Below, piece after piece: positions 1-7,765 of a DNA stretch of 64,000 nucleotides (within the stretch, counting starts at the first letter, position 1; each line of letters begins with the position of its first letter). The notes beneath the pieces are model-generated. The model made no database searches and was not told where the DNA came from. It saw only the letters and a program-made list of their open reading frames with translations. The stretch spans positions 1-64,000 of the forward strand of contig JBAZYO010000021.1 in the NCBI GenBank assembly GCA_041659285.1. Reading direction: 5' to 3'. The translations under genes were made by a program, and so were the position numbers. Source of the stretch: Vicinamibacterales bacterium. Lineage in GTDB: Bacteria; Acidobacteriota; Vicinamibacteria; Vicinamibacterales; UBA2999.

Positions 1-3
1 CAT

Positions 4-115
4 CTCCGCACTCCCTCCGCCCGTGTCAACGGGATCAGGTTCCAGGGTGTGTCTCAATCCAACGGCACCACTGAAGCGGTGCCCTACAGGTAGGGCGCCC
101 CTGTATGGGGCGCCG
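4..115 (-). promoter_or_regulatory. TPP (thiamine pyrophosphate) riboswitch
   Basis: Read on the minus strand, this segment shows the THI-box signature in order: GGGGCGCC entering P1/P2, an optional P3 hairpin (GGCACC/GGTGCC, 64-83), the pyrimidine-sensing region as TTGAGA (canonical CTGAGA), then ACCCTGGAACCTGATC, then a CCCGT/ACGGG arm and the closing GGAGGGAGTG. An ATG occupies bases 3-1, seven to eight bases after the GGGAG of the closing strand. That strand could serve as the ribosome-binding site, so control is probably translational. The controlled gene lies outside the window; thiC or another thiamine gene is expected from the family. A second palindrome (94-114) can pair GGCGCCCC with the start of P1 and may be an alternative fold. 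Confidence 0.88.
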
Positions 116-146
116 CCGGATACCCCTGGCGGTTCCGTCCAAGTTA

Positions 147-809
147 TCACGACAGCTCGGAGCGGTGGGCAATGGCAAACCTCATCAGCGCATTCGCGCC
201 CCGCAGGTTGAGCTTCTCGGCAATATTGGCGCGGTGGTGCTCCACGGTCCGATGACTGATGAACATGAGCTCACCGATCTCGCGGCTGGTCTGCCCCTGG
301 GCCACGCGCGCCAGCACGTCGCGCTCGGTGGGCGTCAGCTCCTCCAGCCCGGGTGTGGTCGCGGCGAGTGCCGTGGCGCGACTCCGCCTCGACACGAGCA
401 AGCTCGACAATTGAGGACTCACGTAGTGGTGGCCGGCATGCACCTGGCGGACGCAATCAAGAATCTCGGTGACCGCGGCATCCTTCAGCACATAACCCAG
501 CAATCCTGAATCAAGTGCCCGGTGCACCAGCGCCGGCTTGCGATGGGCGGTCAGCAGCACGGGCTTCACCGGCAATCGGGCTTGCTGGATGGCAAGGGCG
601 ACGGCGATTCCGTCCTGGCCTGGCATTTCCAGATCGAGCACGGCCACGTCGGGGACCAACGCGTGAATCTGCTCCAGAGCCGTCGTCCCGTTGTCGGCCT
701 CGGCCACCACGGTGACATCGGGCGACGCATCAAGCACCGACCGCAGGCCCATGCGGATCAACGGATGGTCGTCGGCAAGCAGCACGCGGATCCGGACGGC
801 GCCGCTCAC
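147..809 (-). CDS. LuxR/NarL-family response regulator
   Basis: A 220-residue two-component response regulator. The receiver domain covers about residues 7-120, with the acidic pair D13/D14 and the predicted phosphoacceptor D59 in the VLDLEMPG segment. A LuxR-type helix-turn-helix follows at about 156-212, with the characteristic LTPTERDVLARVAQG and SHRTVEHHRANI segments. The GTG start overlaps the stop of the sensor kinase gene by 4 bp (GTGA), so the two are translationally coupled and very likely form a cognate pair. The stop codon lies about 30 bp before the TPP riboswitch on the same strand. The regulator may bind the inverted repeats upstream of the kinase gene, but that is inference. 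Confidence 0.95.
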   Translation of the reverse strand: MSGAVRIRVLLADDHPLIRMGLRSVLDASPDVTVVAEADNGTTALEQIHALVPDVAVLDLEMPGQDGIAVALAIQQARLPVKPVLLTAHRKPALVHRALDSGLLGYVLKDAAVTEILDCVRQVHAGHHYVSPQLSSLLVSRRSRATALAATTPGLEELTPTERDVLARVAQGQTSREIGELMFISHRTVEHHRANIAEKLNLRGANALMRFAIAHRSELS

Positions 810-3793
810 ATCGGACTCCCGGCCATCGGCACTTCGGCGGCCACCACCGTGCCCTTGCCCGGCGCTGATTCAATCGCCAGGCGGCCGCCAATCATGGCGA
901 TTCGCTCCGACATGCCAAACAGCCCGAACCCGCCAGCGCCGCCACGCCGGGCCGCCATTTCGCCCGGCTCGAACCCATCGCCATCGTCCTGCACCCGCAC
1001 GCGGACGACCGACGCGTCTGCTTCGAGCGTGACGGTGGCAGATCGGGCATTCGAGTGCTTCACCAGGTTGGTGACGGCCTCCTGGATGATGCGAAACAGC
1101 GTCAACTCAGCCGCCGCCGGCAACCGGCCAGCGACATCCGTGGTGCGGCACTCGAACTTAATCGCGCACGACGCCGCGACCGTGTCCACCATCTCGGCGA
1201 CGGAGGCCGCAAGCCCCAAGCGCTCGAGCTGATGCGGGGTCAGGTCCTCGACGATGTCGCGCACGTCGTTCAGGGCCTGGGCGGCGACGCCGTCGATCTC
1301 GCGAAGGCGCTGGGCGACGGCCGGCTCTGAAGGCTGCGCGTTCTGGGCCAGCAGCGCCCAGTTCCTGATCACCAGCAGGCTCTGCTGCAAGCCATCATGC
1401 AGACCGGCGGCAATGCGCGTGCGCTCCGCCTCCTGCAATTCGATCAACTGGCGCGAGAATGCCTTCTGCCGATCCTGCTCACGGCGGATCAACTTCATGC
1501 GCCAGGTGTGGCCGGCAAACGCCGCGGCGGCGGCAGCGATCACCATCAGCGCGAAGAACCACTGCGTGCGCCAGAAGGGCGGCACCACCACCACCGCGAT
1601 TCGGGCGCCTTCGGTGTTCCAGACGCCGTCACGGTTGGCGGCGATGACGCGGAAATAGAAGTTGCCGTACGGCAACTGTGCGTAGCGCGCCGAGCGCTCG
1701 GTCCCGGCGTCGGTCCAGTCCTGGTCCAGGCCTTCCATCATGTAACGGAACCGTGAATGCTCGGGCCGCACGAACGTGAGCGCCGCGAACTGCACCTCGA
1801 GCGCAGTGGGTCCCGAGCGGATTTCGATGCCGGCCGCGGCGTCGACCGGCTCGTTGGCGACACTCGCCTGGGTGATGACGACGGGCGGTGGCTGCCGATT
1901 GATGGGTATGGTTTCGGGATCCACGACTACGACGCCGCGCTGCGTGGGGAACCAGATACGGCCGTCGCGATCGGTCGCGCCGGCCGGCTGCGTGCCGCCG
2001 TTGCACTCGGAATGCAGCATGCCATCGCGCGTGCCGTAGGCAACCGAGTTGACGTGCCGAATCTTGCCGGCGGCAAAGTCGTCGAGCTCGCGGCGCGACA
2101 CGCGGTAGATACCGGCATTCGACGTGATCCAGAAACGCTGCTGCCGATCTTCGATGATTTGAAACGCGCCCGTGGCGAACAATCCGTCGCGAGTGGTCAC
2201 CACGGTGAAGCGGCCGTCGCGAAACCTGAGGAGGCCGCTGTCGTAGGTGCCAAACCACAGTGTGCCGTCAACGTCTTCGTGAATGGCGCGGACGATGGGC
2301 TGGCCGGTGATGCCTTCGGCCGTGCCGAATTTCGTGAACCGGCCGTCGCGAAAACGCACCACCCCCGCATTGGTGCCGCCCCATAGCGCTCCGTCACGGT
2401 CCTCGTGCAACACGTGCACTTCGCCGCCTGGGTAGCCTTCAGCCAACGGCGTGATCACACCGTCGCGGTAGCGGGCCAGGCCGTTGCGGCCGCCCAGCCA
2501 CACCTCTGGGCCCTTGCCCTGGTAAATCGCGCGAAGGGCCGTGCCGGCCGCAGCCGGGATGACCGCAACGCGGCCGTTGGCGATGCGGCGGATGCTGCCG
2601 TCCAACAAGCCGAGCCAGAGAACGCCGTCACGATCTTCGAAGATGGCGTTGATAAACTGTCCCTCGAGACCGAATACGGCAGACATCGGTTCGAAGCGTC
2701 GATCGCGGTAGCGGGTCAGGCCCGGCGCGCCGGCGATCCAGAGATCGCCGCGCCGGTCGGCGTAGACGACGTAGGTGTTGTCGTGTTCCAGGCCATCCTT
2801 GGCAGAGTAGGAAATCAGCGGCTTGGCGGTGAGCCGGGCCAGCCCGCCGTCGGTGGGCGCCCACAAGGTGCCCTCACGATCCTGGAACACCTTCTCGACG
2901 TTCGGTCCGGGCAATCCGTCGCTGGTGGTCAAAGCCGCGAACCCTTGGCCGTCGAAGCGCACCAGTCCGCCGTTGCCGCGAAATCCAAACCACACGTGGC
3001 CATCGCGATCCTCCGACCACGAAATGGCTCCGGCGTCTGGCAGGCCGTCGCCGGCGCCATAGCGGACAAGGCGCCCGTCGCACAGACACGCCAGTTGCCG
3101 TCTCGGATCGCCGCCAGCGGTCGGCAGCTGCAACCACAGCCGGCCCGCTCGGTCTTCGTAGGCGCTCAGCGGAACGACCTCGAGCCGGACCGTGCGCGTC
3201 ACCCGCCCGCCGTCGAATCGATGCAGGCCGCCGGCATCGCGATACCAGATCGCCCCTGCTTCGGATCGGCCCAGGACTGCGCGGCCCGAGTCGCCGAGGC
3301 TCGGCAGCCCAGGGTCGGCGATAAACCGGCCGCCATCCCAGCGCACCGCGCCTTTCCTGGTGTCGACCATCAGGGTGCCGTCCGGCAGTTCGAACAGGGC
3401 GGCGACGTCGTTGTCGGGCAGGCCGTCGGCCGTCGAGTACGAGATGAACCGGCCATCGACAACGCGGGTCACGCCCAGGCCCTCGGACGTGAGCCACAGC
3501 GCGCCATCACGACTCTCGTAGAGCGAGATGAGGCGTCCCGTCCTCAGTCCTGGCGTGTTGTCAGTGGTGTAGGTCTTCAGCCGGGTGCCATCGAAGCGCA
3601 CGAGGCCACCGTAGGTCGCCAGCCACAGGAAGCCGTCGCGCGTTTGCAGGACGGCATTCACCGAGTTGGTGGGCAACCCATCGGCGGTGGTCCAGGTGTC
3701 GATTCGGTACAGCGTCGCGGCCGCCAGTGAAGAGGACACCGTCCACAACACCAGCCACAGACCGAAGGCGGAGATACGCAGGACGCGGGACAT
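806..3793 (-). CDS. Sensor histidine kinase with two-component-regulator propeller domain
   Basis: A 995-residue membrane sensor kinase. A signal peptide (about 1-25) is followed by a long periplasmic region of repeated two-component-propeller units with motifs such as LWLATYGGLVRFDG and TSDGLPGPNV. A Y_Y_Y domain (FRYMMEGLDQDW, PYGNFYFRV) comes before one membrane helix near residue 765-785. The cytoplasmic part has a HisKA_3 dimerisation domain with phospho-acceptor H799 in ERTRIAAGLHDGLQQ. An ATPase domain follows, with an N-box (QEAVTNLVKHS) and a late glycine box (GGFGLFGMSERI). The layout is that of one-component-like polysaccharide or nutrient sensors, but the ligand is unknown. The gene is the first of a two-gene operon with the response regulator. 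Confidence 0.94.
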   Translation of the reverse strand: MSRVLRISAFGLWLVLWTVSSSLAAATLYRIDTWTTADGLPTNSVNAVLQTRDGFLWLATYGGLVRFDGTRLKTYTTDNTPGLRTGRLISLYESRDGALWLTSEGLGVTRVVDGRFISYSTADGLPDNDVAALFELPDGTLMVDTRKGAVRWDGGRFIADPGLPSLGDSGRAVLGRSEAGAIWYRDAGGLHRFDGGRVTRTVRLEVVPLSAYEDRAGRLWLQLPTAGGDPRRQLACLCDGRLVRYGAGDGLPDAGAISWSEDRDGHVWFGFRGNGGLVRFDGQGFAALTTSDGLPGPNVEKVFQDREGTLWAPTDGGLARLTAKPLISYSAKDGLEHDNTYVVYADRRGDLWIAGAPGLTRYRDRRFEPMSAVFGLEGQFINAIFEDRDGVLWLGLLDGSIRRIANGRVAVIPAAAGTALRAIYQGKGPEVWLGGRNGLARYRDGVITPLAEGYPGGEVHVLHEDRDGALWGGTNAGVVRFRDGRFTKFGTAEGITGQPIVRAIHEDVDGTLWFGTYDSGLLRFRDGRFTVVTTRDGLFATGAFQIIEDRQQRFWITSNAGIYRVSRRELDDFAAGKIRHVNSVAYGTRDGMLHSECNGGTQPAGATDRDGRIWFPTQRGVVVVDPETIPINRQPPPVVITQASVANEPVDAAAGIEIRSGPTALEVQFAALTFVRPEHSRFRYMMEGLDQDWTDAGTERSARYAQLPYGNFYFRVIAANRDGVWNTEGARIAVVVVPPFWRTQWFFALMVIAAAAAAFAGHTWRMKLIRREQDRQKAFSRQLIELQEAERTRIAAGLHDGLQQSLLVIRNWALLAQNAQPSEPAVAQRLREIDGVAAQALNDVRDIVEDLTPHQLERLGLAASVAEMVDTVAASCAIKFECRTTDVAGRLPAAAELTLFRIIQEAVTNLVKHSNARSATVTLEADASVVRVRVQDDGDGFEPGEMAARRGGAGGFGLFGMSERIAMIGGRLAIESAPGKGTVVAAEVPMAGSPM

Positions 3794-3824
3794 AGCCGAT
3801 CGGTGCCGGGGGTTCTCGGATTCT

Positions 3825-3877
3825 ACCGAATAGGTGGCGTCACGGATACAGATCTAGGTAGTCGTACCTATTCCGGC
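3825..3877. promoter_or_regulatory. Nested inverted repeats between divergent genes (operator candidate)
   Basis: The short divergent intergenic region between the sensor kinase and the FG-GAP gene contains a perfect 6-4-6 inverted repeat, TAGGTA-GTCG-TACCTA (3855-3870). It lies inside a wider one: ACCGAATAGGT (3825-3835) matches the reverse complement of ACCTATTCCGG (3866-3876) with one base of offset. Dyads of this size with TACC/GGTA cores resemble sites of LuxR-type response regulators, so the neighbouring regulator is the obvious candidate binder. That assignment is inference. Confidence 0.5.
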
Positions 3878-3941
3878 GTCCTGCCCAGGTTCGCCATCCT
3901 TGGCCCTTGCCGCGGTCGGAGCGGAACAAGGGGAGATAACC

Positions 3942-5978
3942 GTGAGAAGAACAAGGGCGACGGCTGGACAGCTGCGACGATGGCTGATGGGGTGCGCGTG
4001 GGGCTTGGCATGGCTGCTATTGGCGGCCGGCACCGCCCGGGCGCAGGCGACGTTCCAAGGCCAACTCCTCGCGCCCGATGGCGGGGCAGGCGACCACTTC
4101 GGCTACTCGGTGGCGGTGAGCGCAGACACGGCGGTGGTCGGCGCCCCTCGACACGACGGCGAGGCCGGCGCTGCATATGTGCTCACGCGGACGGGCGGGG
4201 TCTGGACGCAGCAGGCGAAGCTGACCGCGGCTGACCGCGCGAGCGGCGACCTCTTTGGCTACTCGGTGGCCGTGAGCGGCGACACCGTGGTGGTCGGCGC
4301 ATATGGAGACGCGAGCCAATCCGGGTCGGCGTACGTGTTCACGCGGACCAACGGCGCCTGGACGCAGCAGGCGAAGCTGACCGCGGCTGATGTCGCAGCG
4401 GGCGACTCCTTCGGCTACTCGGTGGCAGTGAGCGGAGACACCGTGGTGGTCGGCGCCTTTCGACACAACAGCGAGAACGGCGCAGCGTATGTGTTCACGC
4501 GGACGAGCGGGGTCTGGACGCGACAGGCGACGTTGGCCGGGTTCGACGGTGTAGTTTCCAACTTCTTCGGCTACTCGGTGGCGGTGAGCGCCGACACCGT
4601 GGTGGTCGGCGCCTACCGGGACTATTACTATGCCGGGTCGGCGTACGTGTTCACGCGGACGAACGGGGTCTGGACGCCGCAGGCAAAGCTGAATGGGGCC
4701 GACACCGCGGACGGCGACCTCTTCGGCTACTCGGTGGCGGTGAGCGGCGACACCGCGGTGGTCGGCGCCTACGGAGACGCCTGGGGAAACACCGGCGGCC
4801 CGCCTGGCTCGGCGTACGTGTTCGCGCGATCGGGCGGGGTCTGGACGCAACAGGCGAAGCTGATCGCGGCCGACGGCATACTGGGCGACTACTTCGGCCA
4901 CTCGGTCGCGGTGAGCGGCGACACCGTGGTGGTCGGCGCCTATTTACATGACGAACTTGGCCAGAATTCCGGCTCGGCGTATATGTTCAAGCGGACGGGC
5001 GGGGTCTGGACGCCGAGGGCGGAGCTGATCGCGGCCGACGGCGCGGCGGACGACTACTTCGGTTACTCGGTGGCGGTGAGCGGCGACACAGCGGTGGTCG
5101 GTGCCGTTATCGACGATGACCGCGCCAGTGATGCCGGCGCGGCCTATGTGTTCACGCTGGACAGCGATGCCGACGGCGTGGAGAACTCTGCCGACTGGTG
5201 TCCCGCAACCGCGCCGGGCGCGGCGGTCACGACCTTCGGGTGCACGCTCGAGCAGTTGACCGGCCCGCAAGGCCCGGCCGGGAGTAACGGCCTCAACGGC
5301 GCGGCCGGCGAGCCGGGCCCACCAGGGCCGGCGGGGCCCGCCGGGCAGGATGGCGTCAGCATCCTCAGCGTGCAAGAACCCTCAGGCGCCAATTGCGCGG
5401 CGGGCGGACTCAAGCTGACACCGATCTTCGTCAACGGCGACGTCGCGGGCGCGGCACAGTACATCTGCGACGGCCTCAACGGCAGTGATGGCGCGCCAGG
5501 GGCGACGGGCCCACAAGGGCCGGCGGGCCGCCAGGGGCCGCAAGGCGAACCCGGCGCGACAGGGGCCACAGGGGCGCAAGGTCCCGCAGGTGTTGCGGGC
5601 CCGGTCGGCCTCGGCCTCGGGTTCGTCGTGCAGCCGCTCACCGGCGGCGGTGCCGTGACGCTCCCGACCGGCAACGCCAGCGTGATTGTCCTGGTCTCGA
5701 GCGCCTCGGCGCCGCGCCGCGGTGATGACGATGATGATGAATCGCGGCCGGGTCCGAACACCACCCTGACGCTGCCCGCGCCGGGCGATGCCCGCTCGCG
5801 GTTCGTGCTCGTGCGGCGGATGGACAATCGCGGACGGCTGCTCGTGCGTCCGCCAAGCGGCACCATCGTCGGCGGACGGCCCAACGAAACCGTCGTCCTC
5901 GAGCGGCGCTTCGAGCAGGTATTGCTCGTGAGCGACGGCACGAACTGGATCATCTTCGACCGCAACACCGCGCGGTAG
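3942..5978 (+). CDS. Secreted FG-GAP beta-propeller protein with collagen-like segments
   Basis: A 678-residue exported protein. The GTG at 3942 is chosen because AAGGGGAG precedes it and it starts a clean signal peptide ending in TARAQA. Seven FG-GAP-type repeats follow (about residues 45-405), each with a core like FGYSVAVSGDTVVVGAY then GSAYVFTR and GVWTQQAKL, enough for one seven-bladed propeller. A thrombospondin-3-like stretch (DSDADGVENSADWCP) joins this to two collagen-like Gly-X-Y runs at about 442-475 and 513-556. A C-terminal globular part has a short acidic run (DDDDDE). It probably sits on or outside the cell and may be adhesive. The repeats are also conserved at DNA level, so repeat number could vary between strains. 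Confidence 0.88.
   Translation: MRRTRATAGQLRRWLMGCAWGLAWLLLAAGTARAQATFQGQLLAPDGGAGDHFGYSVAVSADTAVVGAPRHDGEAGAAYVLTRTGGVWTQQAKLTAADRASGDLFGYSVAVSGDTVVVGAYGDASQSGSAYVFTRTNGAWTQQAKLTAADVAAGDSFGYSVAVSGDTVVVGAFRHNSENGAAYVFTRTSGVWTRQATLAGFDGVVSNFFGYSVAVSADTVVVGAYRDYYYAGSAYVFTRTNGVWTPQAKLNGADTADGDLFGYSVAVSGDTAVVGAYGDAWGNTGGPPGSAYVFARSGGVWTQQAKLIAADGILGDYFGHSVAVSGDTVVVGAYLHDELGQNSGSAYMFKRTGGVWTPRAELIAADGAADDYFGYSVAVSGDTAVVGAVIDDDRASDAGAAYVFTLDSDADGVENSADWCPATAPGAAVTTFGCTLEQLTGPQGPAGSNGLNGAAGEPGPPGPAGPAGQDGVSILSVQEPSGANCAAGGLKLTPIFVNGDVAGAAQYICDGLNGSDGAPGATGPQGPAGRQGPQGEPGATGATGAQGPAGVAGPVGLGLGFVVQPLTGGGAVTLPTGNASVIVLVSSASAPRRGDDDDDESRPGPNTTLTLPAPGDARSRFVLVRRMDNRGRLLVRPPSGTIVGGRPNETVVLERRFEQVLLVSDGTNWIIFDRNTAR
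4080..5150 (+). repeat. Tandem coding repeats (seven FG-GAP units)
   Basis: Seven consecutive imperfect units of roughly 150-165 bp encode the FG-GAP blades. Cores such as TTCGGCTACTCGGTGGC and ACCGTGGTGGTCGGCGCC recur nearly unchanged. Third codon positions are conserved as well as the protein, which suggests recent duplication or recombination between units. Confidence 0.85.
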
Positions 5979-5985
5979 GGACGCG

Positions 5986-6012
5986 ACGGGGCGGCCTTGC
6001 CGGCCGCCCCGT
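5986..6012. terminator. Hairpin between convergent genes
   Basis: ACGGGGCGGCC and GGCCGCCCCGT form a perfect 11-bp stem with a five-base loop. It lies between the stop of the FG-GAP gene and the stop of the M1 peptidase gene, which converge here. The plus side is followed by a short T-rich stretch (TGCTATTT). It probably ends transcription in the plus direction and may act in both. Confidence 0.6.
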
Positions 6013-6014
6013 TG

Positions 6015-7745
6015 CTATTTCACTGGCCGGCCATCCGCATCGAGGATTGCCACGTTCACGTAGAACAGGTCGGTGGCGACTGCCAGGTTCTTCCCGAGCT
6101 GGTTCGGCATGGTCTTCCAGTCGGCGGTCGGCTGAATCACCTGCCAGCTGCCCTTTGTTCCTACCTTGATCGGCATGGCGAACCCGCGCTCGTCGGCGTT
6201 CCAGCGATACGACACCGTGCCGGCCTTCTCGTCAAACGTCATCTCGAAGGTTGGCAGATTCGCCCGCCGCAGGTACTGGTCGAAGATCGGCGTCATGTCC
6301 TGCTTCAGCTCGGCATTGAAGAAGCGCACCATGTCTTCCGTCATGATGTTCTGGTACTTGAAGTGCTCGAACGTCGCCCGCACCAGCTTCCACCACCGCT
6401 CGTCGTCATTGACGGCGCTCCGCAGCGTGTGGAGGAACAGCGCGCACTTGAAGTAGATGTCCTGTGTGGGCGTGCGGTGGATGCCGCGCTGCGTGACCAC
6501 CGGCTCCTTGTTGCCGACCTTCTTCTTGTAGCCATTCACGTACTTCAGCGCATCGTCGTAGCCGAACAGCGCCTCGACGTAGACGCCCTCGAGATACGTC
6601 GTCCAGCCCTCCTGGATCCACATGTCGGAGACGTCGGCCGCCGACACGGCGTTGCCGAACCACTCGTGGGCGCTCTCGTGGATGATGATGAAGTCGAACT
6701 TCAGGCTCACGCCCACTTCGGTCCAGTCGCGTTCCAGATAGCCGTTGGCGAACTTGTTGCCGTAGGTGACGGCGCTCTGGTGCTCCATCCCTGAATACGG
6801 AACTTCGATCAGCTTGTAGCCGTCTTTCGGGAACGGATACTTGCCGACGTATTTCTCGTAGGCCTCGATCATCGGCCTGGCCTGCGCGAACTGCTTCTTC
6901 GCCTTCTCGAGGCTGCCCGGCAGCACGAAGTAGTCGAGCGGCATGTCGCCCAGCTTCTCCGAGAACTGCACGTACTCGCCGATGTTGAGCGATACGTTGT
7001 AGGAGTTGATCGGATAGTGCACGCGCCAGTCCCAGCGCGTGTAGCCGTCGCCCAAATCCGTCTTGCCCATGAACTTCCCGTTCGAGACGTCGATCAGGCC
7101 GTTGGGCACGGCGACGTGGATGTCCATACCCTCAGGCTCATCGCGCCATTGGTCCTTGCTCGGCCACCATACACTCGAGCCTTCGCCCTCGTTCGCGGTG
7201 TTGATCCAGTGGCGGCCGGTGGGGTCCTGTCGGAAGGCGAGGCCGCCGAAGCGGCCCTGCTCCTGCGGCATCCCGGTGTAGTGGAAGTCGATCGCATAGG
7301 TGCGGCCGGCCTTGAGCGTCTCGGGGAAGTCCACGTACACCGTGTTCGCGTCGCGCTCGTACTTCAGTGTCGCCGGTCCGCGCAGGATCTTGTCGATGTT
7401 GAGATTGGCGTAGAGCTCCAACTGGATGCGGGTGTCGTCCTTGAGCATCTTGAAGCGGATGGTGTTCTTGCCGCTGATGGCTTTCTTGTCGGGATCGACG
7501 CGGACATCGAGGTCGTAATGGAGGAGGTCGTTGTTCGCCCGATAGCGGCCGTACTCGCCGCGCAGAATGTCAGCGCGCGCCGGCGCGCGGAAGGTCGTCG
7601 GCGGCTCGCGCCTCACCGGCTGCGGCGGCGACACGTTCTGGGCTGCCACACCGACAGGGCCGCCGATGGCAGGGAGGCCAGGGCCGCAGATGACACAGAT
7701 GACGCAGATCACACTGGCCAAGGTGCTAAGACGCGCGAAGCTCAT
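6015..7745 (-). CDS. Secreted M1-family metallopeptidase (aminopeptidase N-like)
   Basis: A 576-residue exported zinc peptidase of the M1 family, which removes N-terminal residues from peptides. The zinc site is complete: HESAH, then 18 residues, then E (IQEGWTTYLE). The exopeptidase motif appears as GMEHQSAV where GAMEN is usual, so the specificity may differ. The N-terminal saddle domain and catalytic domain are present, while the long C-terminal helical domain of PepN is absent. The signal peptide (VICVICVICG) is encoded by a copy of the CAGATGACACAGATG repeat. A TATGAT hexamer ends 8 bases before the ATG and no Shine-Dalgarno sequence is visible, so initiation may be leaderless. The start is 20 bp from the divergent hrpB start. 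Confidence 0.9.
   Translation of the reverse strand: MSFARLSTLASVICVICVICGPGLPAIGGPVGVAAQNVSPPQPVRREPPTTFRAPARADILRGEYGRYRANNDLLHYDLDVRVDPDKKAISGKNTIRFKMLKDDTRIQLELYANLNIDKILRGPATLKYERDANTVYVDFPETLKAGRTYAIDFHYTGMPQEQGRFGGLAFRQDPTGRHWINTANEGEGSSVWWPSKDQWRDEPEGMDIHVAVPNGLIDVSNGKFMGKTDLGDGYTRWDWRVHYPINSYNVSLNIGEYVQFSEKLGDMPLDYFVLPGSLEKAKKQFAQARPMIEAYEKYVGKYPFPKDGYKLIEVPYSGMEHQSAVTYGNKFANGYLERDWTEVGVSLKFDFIIIHESAHEWFGNAVSAADVSDMWIQEGWTTYLEGVYVEALFGYDDALKYVNGYKKKVGNKEPVVTQRGIHRTPTQDIYFKCALFLHTLRSAVNDDERWWKLVRATFEHFKYQNIMTEDMVRFFNAELKQDMTPIFDQYLRRANLPTFEMTFDEKAGTVSYRWNADERGFAMPIKVGTKGSWQVIQPTADWKTMPNQLGKNLAVATDLFYVNVAILDADGRPVK
7679..7710. repeat. CAGATGACACAGATGACGCAG dispersed repeat, in coding sequence
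   Basis: Bases 7687-7707 are identical to 41376-41396, in the hutI intergenic element. Here the repeat lies within the M1 peptidase gene and encodes the hydrophobic core of its signal peptide. Confidence 0.8.
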
Positions 7746-7765
7746 GGTCTGCCATCATAAGTGAC

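Noticed and set aside
3900..3941. A TTG at 3900 as the start of the FG-GAP gene
   Set aside because: It would add 14 residues before the signal peptide; the GTG at 3942 has a good ribosome-binding site and starts the signal peptide cleanly.
4080..5150. Regular direct repeats that could suggest a CRISPR-like array
   Set aside because: The repeats are about 150-165 bp, are coding, and translate to FG-GAP blades. There are no short identical repeats with unique spacers and no cas genes.
5144..5968. Pro/Gly-rich minus-strand frame opposite the collagen-like part
   Set aside because: Gly-X-Y codons read in reverse give Pro-rich frames automatically; there is no start signal or domain.
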